Shown: positions 1-9,234, counted from the first letter of the stretch. The stretch: DNA of 64,000 bases from Winogradskyella epiphytica (GCF_003217215.1 NZ_QJTD01000001.1:806001-870000), one strand, 5' to 3'. Numbers and translations are program-made. The notes: a model not told the origin generated them from the letters alone.

Positions 1-225
1 AATCACCATAATAGGTGAAGAAAGAAAGAAGGTAGAGAAAATAAAAACAAAGTTTATATAACTTAAAAATATAATATAAGAACTGAAACTATTAATTGAA
101 GCTAATTTTGACAACAGAAAAATAGATCCAAAATTAAAAAAAGCATAAAGTGATTGATCTAAGAATATCAAAAGCTTTTCACTAAGAAGTTGCTTATATA
201 ATGAAATTATTTTTGTCTTATTCAT
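1..225 (-). CDS. N-terminus of a polysaccharide flippase-like membrane protein (partial, cut by left edge)
   Basis: An open frame of 75 codons starts at the ATG at 225 and runs off the left edge. It begins MNKTKIISLYKQLLSEKL and then has two hydrophobic stretches (about residues 25-40 and 50-72). The pattern of a short basic head followed by LDQSLYAFFNFGSIFLLSK resembles the start of O-antigen/teichoic-acid type flippases (MATE/PST superfamily), where a DQ..f...F....LL motif opens helix 1. Its place directly downstream of the rhamnose genes on the same strand fits export of a surface glycan. Only the N-terminus is visible, so the family is inferred. Positions 226-491, between it and rfbD, hold nothing I can identify. 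Confidence 0.5.
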   Translation of the reverse strand, partial: MNKTKIISLYKQLLSEKLLIFLDQSLYAFFNFGSIFLLSKLASINSFSSYIIFLSYINFVFIFSTFFLSSPIMVI

Positions 226-491
226 TTTTTAATACCTGAGCGATATCCTTCGGACTCACTTATTGATTCTTAAATATCTTTTAATATTCTTTTTTATAAG
301 TGGCAAATATAGGTGTTTTAGACTACGCAAAACTTATCCTAATTAAGTGAAAAGCATCAATTAATGATGAATAGCTTAAAAAAATAAATACTTTTTTGTG
401 TAACCCACACTATTCGAAATTTTAAATCTTTTCGCTTCCTAATATTTTTATAATGTAATAATTAGCTTGTTCACCAAAGGAATTAATTATT

Positions 492-1337
492 TCATATGAC
501 TTTTCTTAAGCTTTCCTTCCAATATGGAATTTCAATTCGTAAAGATTCTTCGATCTTAGTAGTATCTAAAACACTATACTTCGGTCGAATAGCAGGCGTT
601 GGATATTGATTAGTATTGATACGCTTTAGTTTTATTTTTGAATTACTCAAACGAAAAATTTCACTTGCAAAATCATACCAACTAGCCACACCCGAATTAC
701 TGTAATTATAAATCCCATACGATACGTTTTTAGCTCCTATTAGTTTTAAGATAACCTCAGCTAAGTCTTTTGCGTAAGTAGGTGATCCTAATTGGTCATT
801 AACTACACTGATTTCATCGTTTTCCTTGGCTAACCTCAACATCGTTTTTAAAAAATTATTACCAAATTCCGAATACAACCAAGATGTTCTAATAATGAAA
901 TAGTTTGACAATAATTCTTGTATAACTAGCTCTCCCTTTAGTTTAGTTTCTCCATAAACATTTAGCGGATTTGTTTCACTCTCTTCGGTATATGGATTTA
1001 AAGAAGTGCCATCAAACAGAAAATCGGTTGAAATATGTATTAATGTCACTTGGTTTTCAAAACATGCCTGAGCAATATTTTTAACGCCTTCAACATTTAT
1101 TTTATAAGCTTTTTCAACTTCACTTTCAGCCCTATCAACTGCTGTATATGCAGCACAATTTATACAGAAATCTATTTGACCAAGACTCTTAAAGACCTCT
1201 GTTACCTGAACCACATTGGTTATATCTAACTCACGTGACGATTTATAAATAAAATTGAAATTTGGAAAGTTAGCGGCAACACTTTGAATACATTGTGCCA
1301 ATTGACTATCCTTACCTGTAACGAGAATAGTTATCAT
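492..1337 (-). CDS. rfbD: dTDP-4-dehydrorhamnose reductase
   Basis: Last enzyme of dTDP-L-rhamnose synthesis: reduces dTDP-4-dehydro-L-rhamnose with NAD(P)H in the cytoplasm. The 281-residue protein is an extended SDR/RmlD enzyme of normal length. It has an N-terminal Rossmann start (ILVTGKDSQLAQ, a variant of GxxGQLG), a STD motif at 103-105 and the YxxxK pair Y128/K132. Its start overlaps the rfbC stop by 4 nt (ATGA), which implies translational coupling. It closes the rfbB-rfbA-rfbC-rfbD series. The glycine-rich loop is slightly unusual (GKDSQL), but the catalytic residues are intact. Confidence 0.95.
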   Translation of the reverse strand: MITILVTGKDSQLAQCIQSVAANFPNFNFIYKSSRELDITNVVQVTEVFKSLGQIDFCINCAAYTAVDRAESEVEKAYKINVEGVKNIAQACFENQVTLIHISTDFLFDGTSLNPYTEESETNPLNVYGETKLKGELVIQELLSNYFIIRTSWLYSEFGNNFLKTMLRLAKENDEISVVNDQLGSPTYAKDLAEVILKLIGAKNVSYGIYNYSNSGVASWYDFASEIFRLSNSKIKLKRINTNQYPTPAIRPKYSVLDTTKIEESLRIEIPYWKESLRKVI

Positions 1338-1879
1338 AATTGAGCATTCTTAAGAGTAGGTAATACTAAATCTTTGTCTGAAATGATTAATTCCTCAGTA
1401 TTACAATTCCAATCTATTCCCAATTCTGGATCATTATAAATAATACCCGCTTCCGATTCTTTATTATAGAAATTATCACATTTATAACTAAAAATAGTAT
1501 GATCTTCTAAGACTAAAAAGGCATGTGCAAAACCACGAGGAATAAAGAGTTGCGTTTTATTTTGTTCTGAAAGTTCTATTGAAAAATGTTTACCATAAGT
1601 CAATGACTTAGGCCTTAAATCAACTACAACATCCAATACACTCCCTTTAATTACCCTCACAAGTTTAGCTTGGGCATGTTTGCCTAATTGATAGTGTAGC
1701 CCCCTTAAAACACCTTTAGACGATTGAGATTCGTTATCTTGAACGAAGTTAATATCTATATCTAAGGCCTCGTTAAATCGCTTCTGATTAAAACTTTCAA
1801 CAAAGTAACCACGTTTATCCTTGAAAATCGTCGGCTCAATAATAAAACAGCCTTTTAATTTTGTTTCTTTCACGTTCAT
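1334..1879 (-). CDS. rfbC: dTDP-4-dehydrorhamnose 3,5-epimerase
   Basis: Epimerises dTDP-4-dehydro-6-deoxy-D-glucose at C3 and C5, the third step to dTDP-L-rhamnose. The 181-residue RmlC cupin has the GVLRGLHYQ signature with the catalytic base H62 and the acid Tyr at 132, in line with H63/Y133 of the well studied enzymes. Length is normal. It starts one nucleotide after rfbA ends and overlaps rfbD by 4 nt, so the three are surely cotranscribed. Nothing is missing. Confidence 0.96.
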   Translation of the reverse strand: MNVKETKLKGCFIIEPTIFKDKRGYFVESFNQKRFNEALDIDINFVQDNESQSSKGVLRGLHYQLGKHAQAKLVRVIKGSVLDVVVDLRPKSLTYGKHFSIELSEQNKTQLFIPRGFAHAFLVLEDHTIFSYKCDNFYNKESEAGIIYNDPELGIDWNCNTEELIISDKDLVLPTLKNAQL

Positions 1880-1880
1880 A

Positions 1881-2744
1881 TTAGTCCAACACTAAACTTA
1901 ATAAATGCTTACCATAACCACTTTTAGTCAATGGTTCTACGACTTTTTTAAATTGTTCTTTATCTATATATCCCATCCTATAGGCAGCTTCTTCGATAGA
2001 TCCGATTTTTAAACCTTGTCGTTCTTCAATAACTTGAACAAATTGTGAAGCTTGCATTAACGATTTAAACGTTCCTGTGTCTAACCAAGCTGTACCTTTA
2101 TCTAATACACCTACTTTTAATTTACCTTGACTTAAAAAGGTTTTATTAACATCAGTTATTTCTAATTCACCACGTTTACTAGGTTTTATACTTTTAGCAA
2201 TTTCTATTACCGAATTATCATAAAAATAAATACCTGGGACTGCATAATTAGATTTTGGTTTTATTGGCTTTTCTTCAATAGAAACAGCCACTTCATTAGT
2301 ATCAAATTCTACAACCCCGTAGCGTTCAGGGTCATGAACGTGGTAAGCGTATATAATTCCACCATCAGGATCATTATTTTGCTGCAGCAGTTCTGCCAAA
2401 CCTGTGCCATAAAAAATATTGTCTCCAAGAATCAGTGCTACCTTATCGTCACCAATAAATTCTTCACCTATAATAAAGGCTTCAGCGAGTCCGTTTGGAG
2501 ACTCCTGAACCGCATACTCAAAATTGCAACCATAGGACTTACCATCACCTAAGAGCTTTTGAAATAGAGGTAAATCTTGAGGTGTAGAAATAATTAGTAT
2601 TTCTCTAATACCTGCCCACATTAATGTTGAAATAGGGTAATAAATCATGGGCTTATCATAAATAGGCATCAGTTGTTTGCTTACCGCCAATGTTAATGGA
2701 TGTAATCGCGTACCAGAGCCCCCTGCTAAAACTATTCCTTTCAT
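1881..2744 (-). CDS. rfbA: glucose-1-phosphate thymidylyltransferase
   Basis: Makes dTDP-glucose from dTTP and glucose-1-phosphate, the committed step of the dTDP-rhamnose pathway. The 287-residue nucleotidyltransferase has the signature [11 protein letters not shown] at 8-18, the [11 protein letters not shown] sugar-phosphate motif and the metal-binding LGDN at 106-109. Length is that of a short-type RmlA. It lies 22 nt after rfbB and 1 nt before rfbC. Feedback inhibition by dTDP-rhamnose is known for the family and not visible here. Confidence 0.97.
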   Translation of the reverse strand: MKGIVLAGGSGTRLHPLTLAVSKQLMPIYDKPMIYYPISTLMWAGIREILIISTPQDLPLFQKLLGDGKSYGCNFEYAVQESPNGLAEAFIIGEEFIGDDKVALILGDNIFYGTGLAELLQQNNDPDGGIIYAYHVHDPERYGVVEFDTNEVAVSIEEKPIKPKSNYAVPGIYFYDNSVIEIAKSIKPSKRGELEITDVNKTFLSQGKLKVGVLDKGTAWLDTGTFKSLMQASQFVQVIEERQGLKIGSIEEAAYRMGYIDKEQFKKVVEPLTKSGYGKHLLSLVLD

Positions 2745-2766
2745 GACTTACCTATTTTCAGAATTA

Positions 2767-3780
2767 TTATTTTTTGTATTTATTTAAATACCATTCAACG
2801 GTTTTAAGGATACCAGATTCAAAATTTTCATCGGCCTTCCATCCTAAATCTTTTTCAATTTTGGACGCGTCAATAGCATATCTAAAATCGTGTCCTGCCC
2901 TATCCTTAACAAAGGTAATTAGTTTACAATAAGAATTATCTCTTGGATTTAATTCATCTAAAATATCACAGATTTTGTGAGCTATGTATAAATTATTTCT
3001 TTCGTTTTTTCCGCCTATATTATAGGTTTCCCCTGCTTTTCCTTTTTGAAAGGCTAAATCAATTCCTTTACAATGATCTTCTACATACAACCAATCTCTA
3101 ACATTTTTACCATCACCATAAATTGGTATAGGTTCATTATTTAAAGCCTTTCTTATAATGGTTGGAATAAGTTTTTCATCATGTTGCTTAGGACCGTAAT
3201 TATTACTACAATTGGTAGTTACCACATTCATTCCATAGGTGTGGAAATAACTTCTAACTATAAAATCTGAAGAAGCTTTAGAAGCACTATAAGGACTATT
3301 TGGGGCATATGGCGTATCCTCCGTAAACAATCCTGTTTCTCCTAGAGTACCATAAACTTCATCTGTTGAAATATGATGGAACCTATTCGATTCACAACCC
3401 TCTTTAAATTGAAACGGAGCTTCCATCCAATTATTTTTTGCCGTATTTAACAAGTTGAAAGTCCCATAAACATTGGTATTTATGAATGCATCCGGATTTT
3501 CTATAGAATTATCGACATGAGATTCTGCTGCAAAATGAATAACATCTGTGAATTGATACTTCTTAAACAATTCCTCAACAAGAGCCGAATCGCATATATC
3601 TCCTTTTATAAAAGTGTAATTATTATCATCTTCAACATCCTTTAAATTAGAAAGCTCACCTGCATAAGTGAGCTTATCTAAATTAACAACTGAAGTGTTT
3701 TTATACTTTTCTAAAAAATAGTAAATAAAGTTTGAACCGATAAATCCAGCTCCTCCTGTAATTAAAACTTTTTTATTCAT
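2767..3780 (-). CDS. rfbB: dTDP-glucose 4,6-dehydratase
   Basis: NAD-dependent conversion of dTDP-glucose to dTDP-4-keto-6-deoxyglucose. The 337-residue extended SDR shows the NAD-binding TGGAGFIGSN at 8-17, the catalytic T139-D140-E141 set, and Y164/K168 in YSASKA. The RDWLYVEDH and RAGHDFRYAID regions near the C-terminus are typical of RmlB. Its ATG overlaps the end of the Wzz-like gene by 8 nt, placing it in the same operon. Confidence 0.97.
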   Translation of the reverse strand: MNKKVLITGGAGFIGSNFIYYFLEKYKNTSVVNLDKLTYAGELSNLKDVEDDNNYTFIKGDICDSALVEELFKKYQFTDVIHFAAESHVDNSIENPDAFINTNVYGTFNLLNTAKNNWMEAPFQFKEGCESNRFHHISTDEVYGTLGETGLFTEDTPYAPNSPYSASKASSDFIVRSYFHTYGMNVVTTNCSNNYGPKQHDEKLIPTIIRKALNNEPIPIYGDGKNVRDWLYVEDHCKGIDLAFQKGKAGETYNIGGKNERNNLYIAHKICDILDELNPRDNSYCKLITFVKDRAGHDFRYAIDASKIEKDLGWKADENFESGILKTVEWYLNKYKK

Positions 3781-4825
3781 AATTTTTAATATAATTGAAT
3801 GCCTTTAGAACCAGAAATAACAATAAGAAAGCTATTACCGTTAATATTGGAAAGAGTATTGAATAACGATATTGTATACTACGTTCCTCTATACCAATTC
3901 GATTAAATCCAGACAATATATCGAAATATGTGTTTTGCTCCGCTACTTCCTGATCTAATTTATTTATACGAGCTCTAATATCTTGTTCCTTTAAAAATAA
4001 ATCGTATTCTTTGGTAGCAGTTTTCTCTTCTTGTAATGGTAATGAATTACTTAAACTTAAGGTCTGCTTTGACTTTTTAGATTCATTTCTAATAACTTCT
4101 AGATATGTTTTTTGAATACTATCTAATCGGTCTAATTGTGTAGTTAAAGTTAAGCGATTGATATATGCTGTCGTATCTCTAACTTTCTTTTGATGAATAG
4201 AAAACTCATTTATAAAAGTTTTTTTAAATCCCTTTTGCAGATGTGTAAATATATCACTTTTATGAGCCGTTGCCTTTATTGAAAAAATTCTCCCTGACAA
4301 AAGATCTCTGTTTTGCACATAATCTACATAACTTAATTCATCTACTAAAGACGTATCAATAGACTTCACATATTCGTCATATTCTATAAATAAATCGTTT
4401 TGTGTTTCTGGACCAGCTTTTAATTCAAATCCTTTTAACACTTTAGCTTCTGAAGAATCAATTTCAAAAATAGAAGATAGCTCTGAAAAATTATTTGATT
4501 TAATTAAGGAGTTAAAATAATCGATGTTACTAAAAAGCTGATATTTAGAATCAAAATGAGGCTTAACCACCATATTAGAATAATATAATGGTGCCTTAGT
4601 CTCTTCATATACATAACCAACCACAGCCGCAATAATAAGCGCTACTGCTACAATTTTAAAATAAACAACAAGCGGTTTGATCGTATAAATAATAGCTGAA
4701 AAAATAGCTTTAAAAATACGGCCTATAAATTTGAATAATTTTTCAAATAATCTGCCTATTGCATTAAATAATTGCCCTAAATCAACCTCTTCGTTTTGTG
4801 GTTGTTGTGGTAATTTATCGCTCAT
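3773..4825 (-). CDS. Wzz-like chain-length / polysaccharide co-polymerase protein
   Basis: 350-residue inner membrane protein. After a polar head (1-20) an amphipathic stretch rich in F, K and I (about 20-50) is followed by one membrane helix (about 52-75). A large domain follows with a helical/coiled-coil stretch (about 205-300), then a second helix near 318-342 and a short cytoplasmic tail. Two flanking helices around a long periplasmic alpha/beta region is the layout of Wzz/LPS chain-length proteins. No tyrosine kinase domain is attached. Position between the DUF6909 gene (3 nt upstream) and rfbB (8-nt overlap) supports a role in surface glycan assembly. Family placement rests on topology and context, not a strong motif. 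Confidence 0.72.
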   Translation of the reverse strand: MSDKLPQQPQNEEVDLGQLFNAIGRLFEKLFKFIGRIFKAIFSAIIYTIKPLVVYFKIVAVALIIAAVVGYVYEETKAPLYYSNMVVKPHFDSKYQLFSNIDYFNSLIKSNNFSELSSIFEIDSSEAKVLKGFELKAGPETQNDLFIEYDEYVKSIDTSLVDELSYVDYVQNRDLLSGRIFSIKATAHKSDIFTHLQKGFKKTFINEFSIHQKKVRDTTAYINRLTLTTQLDRLDSIQKTYLEVIRNESKKSKQTLSLSNSLPLQEEKTATKEYDLFLKEQDIRARINKLDQEVAEQNTYFDILSGFNRIGIEERSIQYRYSILFPILTVIAFLLLFLVLKAFNYIKNYE

Positions 4826-4828
4826 TTA

Positions 4829-6520
4829 TTAAGAATTAAATATTTGTTCTAGAATCTTTCTTGTAATTACATATGTCGGTTTTACACCTGAAGTTCCAAG
4901 CCCACCTGAAGCCAATGTACTTCCTGTTTCTAATGGATTATCACTCGCATAATAAGCATATCTTACCTTCACATCTTCATTAATGTTTTTTCTTACTTTA
5001 GATGCTGCTTGAATGGCTTTTTGGTAGTGTGCGCCTTCCATTTCTAATCCAATAACATTCCAAGTAGAGTTTTTAAAGAATTTTAAAATTTCCTTATTTT
5101 GAAGGGATGTTCCTAAAACAGTCACCATTGTACCTTCATAAACTGACACTCCGCAATCTAGTAAGTCGTTTTTACTTAACTCATTTTTAAACGGATAATT
5201 ATCTGCTGTACCCTCAAAAATATGTGCTGTTGGAATCATTACATCTCCTTTTCCACCTTCTAAAATACCCGCTTTACCCATAATAGAAATTGACTTCACG
5301 TTCAAGTGAATATCTTCATCATTGACCGTAACAGGCTTTAAAAGTTCATCTAATGTTTCATAAGCTTGTTCTCCAAAGGCATAATCCATGACAAAAATCA
5401 CAGCCTTGTTTTCCTTGGCTTCTTCGAGATACTTAAAATCTGTTTTTGAAAAATCTATTTTATCTGTATCGAAAATCTGAACATCTATATTAGTTCCTGA
5501 AGTATCTGGTATATAGATCATGCCATTTTGTAAAGCAGACTTTTCTACTTTACTTCGTAGAGCTCCGTTGTTAGAATCACTTAAAGCTTCATAGGTTTGG
5601 AAAATATCTTTCTTGGCTTCATTAGCTTTTAAAACCCCTTTAGCAAATAAAGAATTCATAACACTATGCATATTGGCACTTATAATATGAATTGGACGCT
5701 CTAAAAGTCCATTTTTATGCAATGTGGACTTAATAGTATCTGCCCAAACCTCTCCATGAATATGATGCCCTAACCGTTCTCTTAAAACAGGACTGAATGT
5801 TATGGTACGTTTAGTATTATTTATAGTTTCTTCAATAGCTAATTTCCCTAACCAATACACAATATGTAACAAACGCTCTGGTTGACTTTCCGTTGCAAAT
5901 TTTGGATAAGCCACTGTTAGCTCATTAAATGTTCTTCCTAAGATATTTGCGGTGTGAGTAATAGCTATTTCACGTTCCTTTTGGGAAAGCTTTTGCTTAT
6001 TTAATACGGCATTTTCAAGCTTCTGCCAATCTCTTACCGTAGAGCCATCTTCATCTATAATAACACGTTTGCTAATTTTATGCGACTCCACAAAAAGAAA
6101 GGTAAGATGCGTTAAAATATCATAAATTTCAGAACGCCCTCTGGTGATTTCAATATTCATTTGCTCGTCGTCTATGCGATAACAATTACGACGTCTTTTT
6201 GGTGGAACGATAGTTTTGAAGTGCGAGTTAGCATAACCCTCGTCACTTGTAAGATTGATAAAGGTACATTCCTCTATCCCTTGTGGCAAACGATCTATAA
6301 CGTAAAGTAAACCTTCTAATTCTGCTTTTTCTTCTCCAATAGAACCATAGATTTCTGGACGAAGAAGCAGCAGAGCTTCACGTAGTGTTTCTCCAGAAAC
6401 TCCCATAGGCTTATAAAAGCCACGATTAAATAAATGTCGCATGGTAATATACATGCGTTCTATAGCACTGGAACTCTCTTGAGCTCTCGTTCTTCCTTGT
6501 TTCTTCTTAGTTGTACTCAT
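4829..6520 (-). CDS. DUF6909 family protein with a nucleoside-phosphorylase-like C-terminal domain
   Basis: 563-residue soluble protein of a family that I associate with Bacteroidota and that has no known function. The first 250 residues are mostly helical and charged. From about 275 to 563 the sequence carries marks of the purine nucleoside phosphorylase/AMP nucleosidase fold: MGKAGIL (414-420) followed by GDVMIP (425-430), an EMEG motif (493-496) where NP-I enzymes bind ribose, and ASDNP (525-529) at the usual base-binding Asp. The domain order resembles AMP nucleosidase. It is the first gene of a run into the Wzz-like and rfb genes, with a TATATTTG box 16 nt upstream of its start. Catalytic activity is an inference. 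Confidence 0.75.
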   Translation of the reverse strand: MSTTKKKQGRTRAQESSSAIERMYITMRHLFNRGFYKPMGVSGETLREALLLLRPEIYGSIGEEKAELEGLLYVIDRLPQGIEECTFINLTSDEGYANSHFKTIVPPKRRRNCYRIDDEQMNIEITRGRSEIYDILTHLTFLFVESHKISKRVIIDEDGSTVRDWQKLENAVLNKQKLSQKEREIAITHTANILGRTFNELTVAYPKFATESQPERLLHIVYWLGKLAIEETINNTKRTITFSPVLRERLGHHIHGEVWADTIKSTLHKNGLLERPIHIISANMHSVMNSLFAKGVLKANEAKKDIFQTYEALSDSNNGALRSKVEKSALQNGMIYIPDTSGTNIDVQIFDTDKIDFSKTDFKYLEEAKENKAVIFVMDYAFGEQAYETLDELLKPVTVNDEDIHLNVKSISIMGKAGILEGGKGDVMIPTAHIFEGTADNYPFKNELSKNDLLDCGVSVYEGTMVTVLGTSLQNKEILKFFKNSTWNVIGLEMEGAHYQKAIQAASKVRKNINEDVKVRYAYYASDNPLETGSTLASGGLGTSGVKPTYVITRKILEQIFNS

Positions 6521-6536
6521 ACGTTAATTTGACCTA

Positions 6537-6544
6537 CAAATATA
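6537..6544 (-). promoter_or_regulatory. Putative -7 box (TATATTTG) of the DUF6909-wzz-rfb operon
   Basis: TATATTTG on the minus strand matches the Bacteroidetes TAnnTTTG element. It sits in the 27-nt gap between the GH3-like gene and the DUF6909 gene, 16 nt before the ATG. That spacing is shared with other promoters here. No clear -33 TTTG is present, so this rests on position. Confidence 0.5.
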
Positions 6545-6547
6545 GGT

Positions 6548-8050
6548 TTATTTCGTTAAATTAAGTTTATGCAAGCTATCGGCAATTTTTCTATCGTTAG
6601 ATAGTCTCGGAATCTTATTTTGTCCGCCTAATTTTCCTATAGATTTCATATAGGTTTGGAATCCATCTTTTTTAATCCTCGTAATTTTTAAAGGTCTTAA
6701 AACTTTTCCTTTGATCAAATCCAAATAATAACTGTTTTGTCGTTGAAGTGATTTCTCCAAGGCTGCTATTAATTCTTCTTCACTTTCAGGTTCATTTTCA
6801 AACTCAATTAACCATTCGTGATACGGTAAGCCCTCTGAAGGATTAATTTGAGGTGCTACCGTGAATTCATTAACATATATAGACGTATTTGCCGAAGCTT
6901 CCTTCAAGGCTTGCTCTACTTCCTTCCCTATGACATGTTCACCAAATGCTGAAATAAAATGTTTTATTCTTCCACTTACAATAATTCTATAAGGCTCTAA
7001 AGACGTAAATTCTACCGTATCTCCAATATTATATGCCCATAGCCCTGCAGTTGTAGAGATAATCATCACGTAATTAACACCTAATTTTACCTCTGCAATA
7101 GTGAGGCGCTTAGGATTCTCATCAAAGAACTTATCTGCTTCAATAAACTCATAAAATATACCTGAATTGAGTTGAAGCAACATGCCTTTCTCATTCTGTT
7201 TATCTTGAAAAGCAAAGAACCCTTCACTAGCAGGATACAACTCTATGCTATCCACTTTTCTTCCTATAAGGTTTTCAAATTTGGCGCGATATGGTTCATA
7301 ATTAACACCTCCAAAGATAAAAAGGTTGAAGTTTTTAAAGAGTTCTCCAACGTTCTTACCAGACTTTTCAATTAACTTTTCAAAATACATCTGAACCCAA
7401 GATGGAATACCAGAAATGATGGTCATATCCTCGTTAATCGTCTCCTCTACAATTGCCTCTACTTTCGTTTCCCAATCATCTATGCAATTGGTTTCTAAAC
7501 TTGGCATTCTATTTTTTTGAAGATATTTAGGAACATAATGAGCTACAATACCTGAAAGTCTACCGAGTTTAATACCATTCTTTTCTTCAAGAATAGGACT
7601 ACCTTGAAGAAAGATCATTTTTCCATCAACAAAGCTTGAGTTTCCTGTTTCGTTAATGTACATTAAAATCGCATTCCTCGCAGCTTCCACATGGGTTGGC
7701 ATGCTTTCTTTAGTGATAGGAATATATTTAGCTCCAGAGGTGGTTCCAGAGGTTTTAGCAAAATAAATAGGTTTACCTTTCCAAAGAATATCTTTTTCAC
7801 CTGCAACAACACGTTCAACATAAGGCTTTAAGTCCTCATAATCTCTAATTGGAACGTTTGCTTGGAAGTCCTCATAAGAGGTGATAGCATCAAAATTATG
7901 ATCTTTTCCGAAGGCTGTATGTTTAGCCTGAGATATTAAATGTTTAAATACCTTTTGCTGCGTTTCAACAGGTCTTGATGACCATTTTTTGATACGCTTA
8001 GCCACAAATTTTGCGAAAGGTTTAGAAAGTGCTGCTTTGATTGATATCAT
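6548..8050 (-). CDS. GH3-family acyl-adenylate (acyl-acid-amido synthetase-like) protein
   Basis: 500-residue member of the GH3 branch of ANL adenylating enzymes. The phosphate-binding loop KTSGTTSGAKYIPIT lies at 99-113, followed by the LYPASEGF-type acyl/adenylate motif and a C-terminal hinge (IISTTAGLWAYNIGD, then GRIKHFISAFGEH). Plant GH3 proteins join acids to amino acids; bacterial relatives such as this have no established substrate. It overlaps the M23 peptidase gene by one base (TAATG), so the two are translationally linked. Soluble, no signal peptide. The family is sure, the reaction unknown. Confidence 0.88.
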   Translation of the reverse strand: MISIKAALSKPFAKFVAKRIKKWSSRPVETQQKVFKHLISQAKHTAFGKDHNFDAITSYEDFQANVPIRDYEDLKPYVERVVAGEKDILWKGKPIYFAKTSGTTSGAKYIPITKESMPTHVEAARNAILMYINETGNSSFVDGKMIFLQGSPILEEKNGIKLGRLSGIVAHYVPKYLQKNRMPSLETNCIDDWETKVEAIVEETINEDMTIISGIPSWVQMYFEKLIEKSGKNVGELFKNFNLFIFGGVNYEPYRAKFENLIGRKVDSIELYPASEGFFAFQDKQNEKGMLLQLNSGIFYEFIEADKFFDENPKRLTIAEVKLGVNYVMIISTTAGLWAYNIGDTVEFTSLEPYRIIVSGRIKHFISAFGEHVIGKEVEQALKEASANTSIYVNEFTVAPQINPSEGLPYHEWLIEFENEPESEEELIAALEKSLQRQNSYYLDLIKGKVLRPLKITRIKKDGFQTYMKSIGKLGGQNKIPRLSNDRKIADSLHKLNLTK

Positions 8051-8922
8051 TACTGAAAGTCGATAAAATTAGTTGGGTTTATAGAATAGCCCTTGCTCCA
8101 AAGTTCAAAATGCAAATGTGGTCCTGTGGTTAATTCTCCTGCATTTCCAGACATAGCAATAACTTCACCTGCCTTGACAATGTCTCCTTGAGACTTAGTA
8201 ATTGCCGAATTGTGCTTGTAAACCGAAATCAATTCTCTATTGTGTTCTATTATGACCACATAACCCGTTTCAACCGTCCATTCTGCAAAAATCACAGTAC
8301 CATCTGCGGTGGCTTTAACAGGTGTATTAACAGGTACAACGACATCTACCGCAAAATGTTTTTCTTCTAAATTATAACCTTCTGAAATAGATCCATTAAC
8401 AGGTGGAAATAAAACATAGTTCGACTGATCGCCAGACATCTCAAACAAGTTATATTTATCTTCCTTAGCTACCTTTTCTCTTAATAGAGAATCTTCTCGA
8501 CTAATGGCTACATTTAATTCTCCTATATCCTTTTTGGCGGCTTCTATAATAGAATCTTTATTGAATTTCAATTCAGTAACCTCTCCTTTAAGAACTTTTT
8601 TAATTGAAGCATAATACCGTTGATTCAATTCCAGTTCTCGAACTAATGAGTCTGTTTTATAATTGAGCATGGTTGCCTTTTTTTTCAATTTTGCTGAGGA
8701 ATACCCTGGAATAAACTCTCTGAGTGGCGTAAATGCAATTAATAACACTGTAAAAAATACCAGTGTTATTGCTGATAATGACGTTAAGATAAATACATTA
8801 AGTCTTGTAAGTTTTATAGCAAAGCGCTCCTCAAAAGTATCTTCATTCAAAATGACTAAACGATACTTATGAAGTAGCTTCTTAGCGAATTTCTTTTCTT
8901 TCTTTTTCTTTTTTGCCATCAA
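8050..8922 (-). CDS. M23 (LytM-type) peptidase, membrane anchored
   Basis: 290-residue cell wall hydrolase. A very basic head (KKKKKEKKFAKK) and one membrane helix (about 42-65) are followed by a charged coiled region (about 75-150) and a C-terminal peptidase domain. Zinc-binding motifs are HFAVD at about 188-192 and GPHLHFELW at about 266-274. This is the layout of divisome- or elongation-linked M23 proteins facing the periplasm. A methionine doublet opens the frame. A TAATTTTG box lies only 2 nt before the ATG, too close to be a normal promoter. Whether it cuts peptidoglycan or only activates amidases cannot be told. Confidence 0.9.
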   Translation of the reverse strand: MMAKKKKKEKKFAKKLLHKYRLVILNEDTFEERFAIKLTRLNVFILTSLSAITLVFFTVLLIAFTPLREFIPGYSSAKLKKKATMLNYKTDSLVRELELNQRYYASIKKVLKGEVTELKFNKDSIIEAAKKDIGELNVAISREDSLLREKVAKEDKYNLFEMSGDQSNYVLFPPVNGSISEGYNLEEKHFAVDVVVPVNTPVKATADGTVIFAEWTVETGYVVIIEHNRELISVYKHNSAITKSQGDIVKAGEVIAMSGNAGELTTGPHLHFELWSKGYSINPTNFIDFQ

Positions 8923-9006
8923 AACAAAATTAGTTAAAATACTGAAATAGCATTGTTATTAAATCCTAAAGTTGCCTTAACAACGTTATTATTAAACTAT
9001 AATTAC

Positions 9007-9014
9007 TAACTTTG
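9007..9014 (+). promoter_or_regulatory. Putative -7 box (TAACTTTG) of tatA
   Basis: Matches TAnnTTTG, 18 nt before the ATG at 9033. A transcript would begin near 9021, which rules out the upstream in-frame TTG at 9012 as the start codon. No clear -33 element. Confidence 0.5.
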
Positions 9015-9032
9015 CAGTCTAAATTAAATATT

Positions 9033-9215
9033 ATGACTTTAAACATTATACCTTTAATGATTGGTCCATGGCAATGGGTGATCATTGGTTTAGCAATTCT
9101 TCTATTGTTTGGCGGTAAAAAGATTCCTGAGTTAATGAAAGGATTAGGTAGCGGAATTAAAGAATTTAAGGACGCAAGTAAAGAAGAGTCTACCGATATC
9201 AAAGAGAAAGAATAA
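9033..9215 (+). CDS. tatA: Sec-independent protein translocase TatA/TatE
   Basis: Small Tat pore-forming subunit of 60 residues, starting [15 protein letters not shown]. One membrane helix (about 8-27) ends in the diagnostic [14 protein letters not shown] hinge and is followed by an amphipathic helix and an acidic/basic tail. I start at ATG 9033; a frame from TTG at 9012 exists but begins inside the promoter. It stands alone, flanked by minus-strand genes, and ends at a strong terminator. TatC is not in the window. Confidence 0.93.
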   Translation: MTLNIIPLMIGPWQWVIIGLAILLLFGGKKIPELMKGLGSGIKEFKDASKEESTDIKEKE

Positions 9216-9234
9216 ACCCTTTTTTAATAAAATT

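Noticed and set aside
4829..6520. DUF6909 protein as a nucleotide-depleting defence effector
   Set aside because: Gene context is biosynthetic, with no defence partner, and I believe the family is widespread as a core gene.
8925..8932. TAATTTTG as promoter of the M23 gene
   Set aside because: It is 2 nt from the ATG, so transcription would start inside the coding region.
9012..9032. TTG start for tatA at 9012
   Set aside because: It lies within the promoter's -7 box; ATG 9033 gives the standard protein.
8966..9202. Minus-strand ORF opposite tatA
   Set aside because: It mirrors the tatA frame and has no recognisable features.
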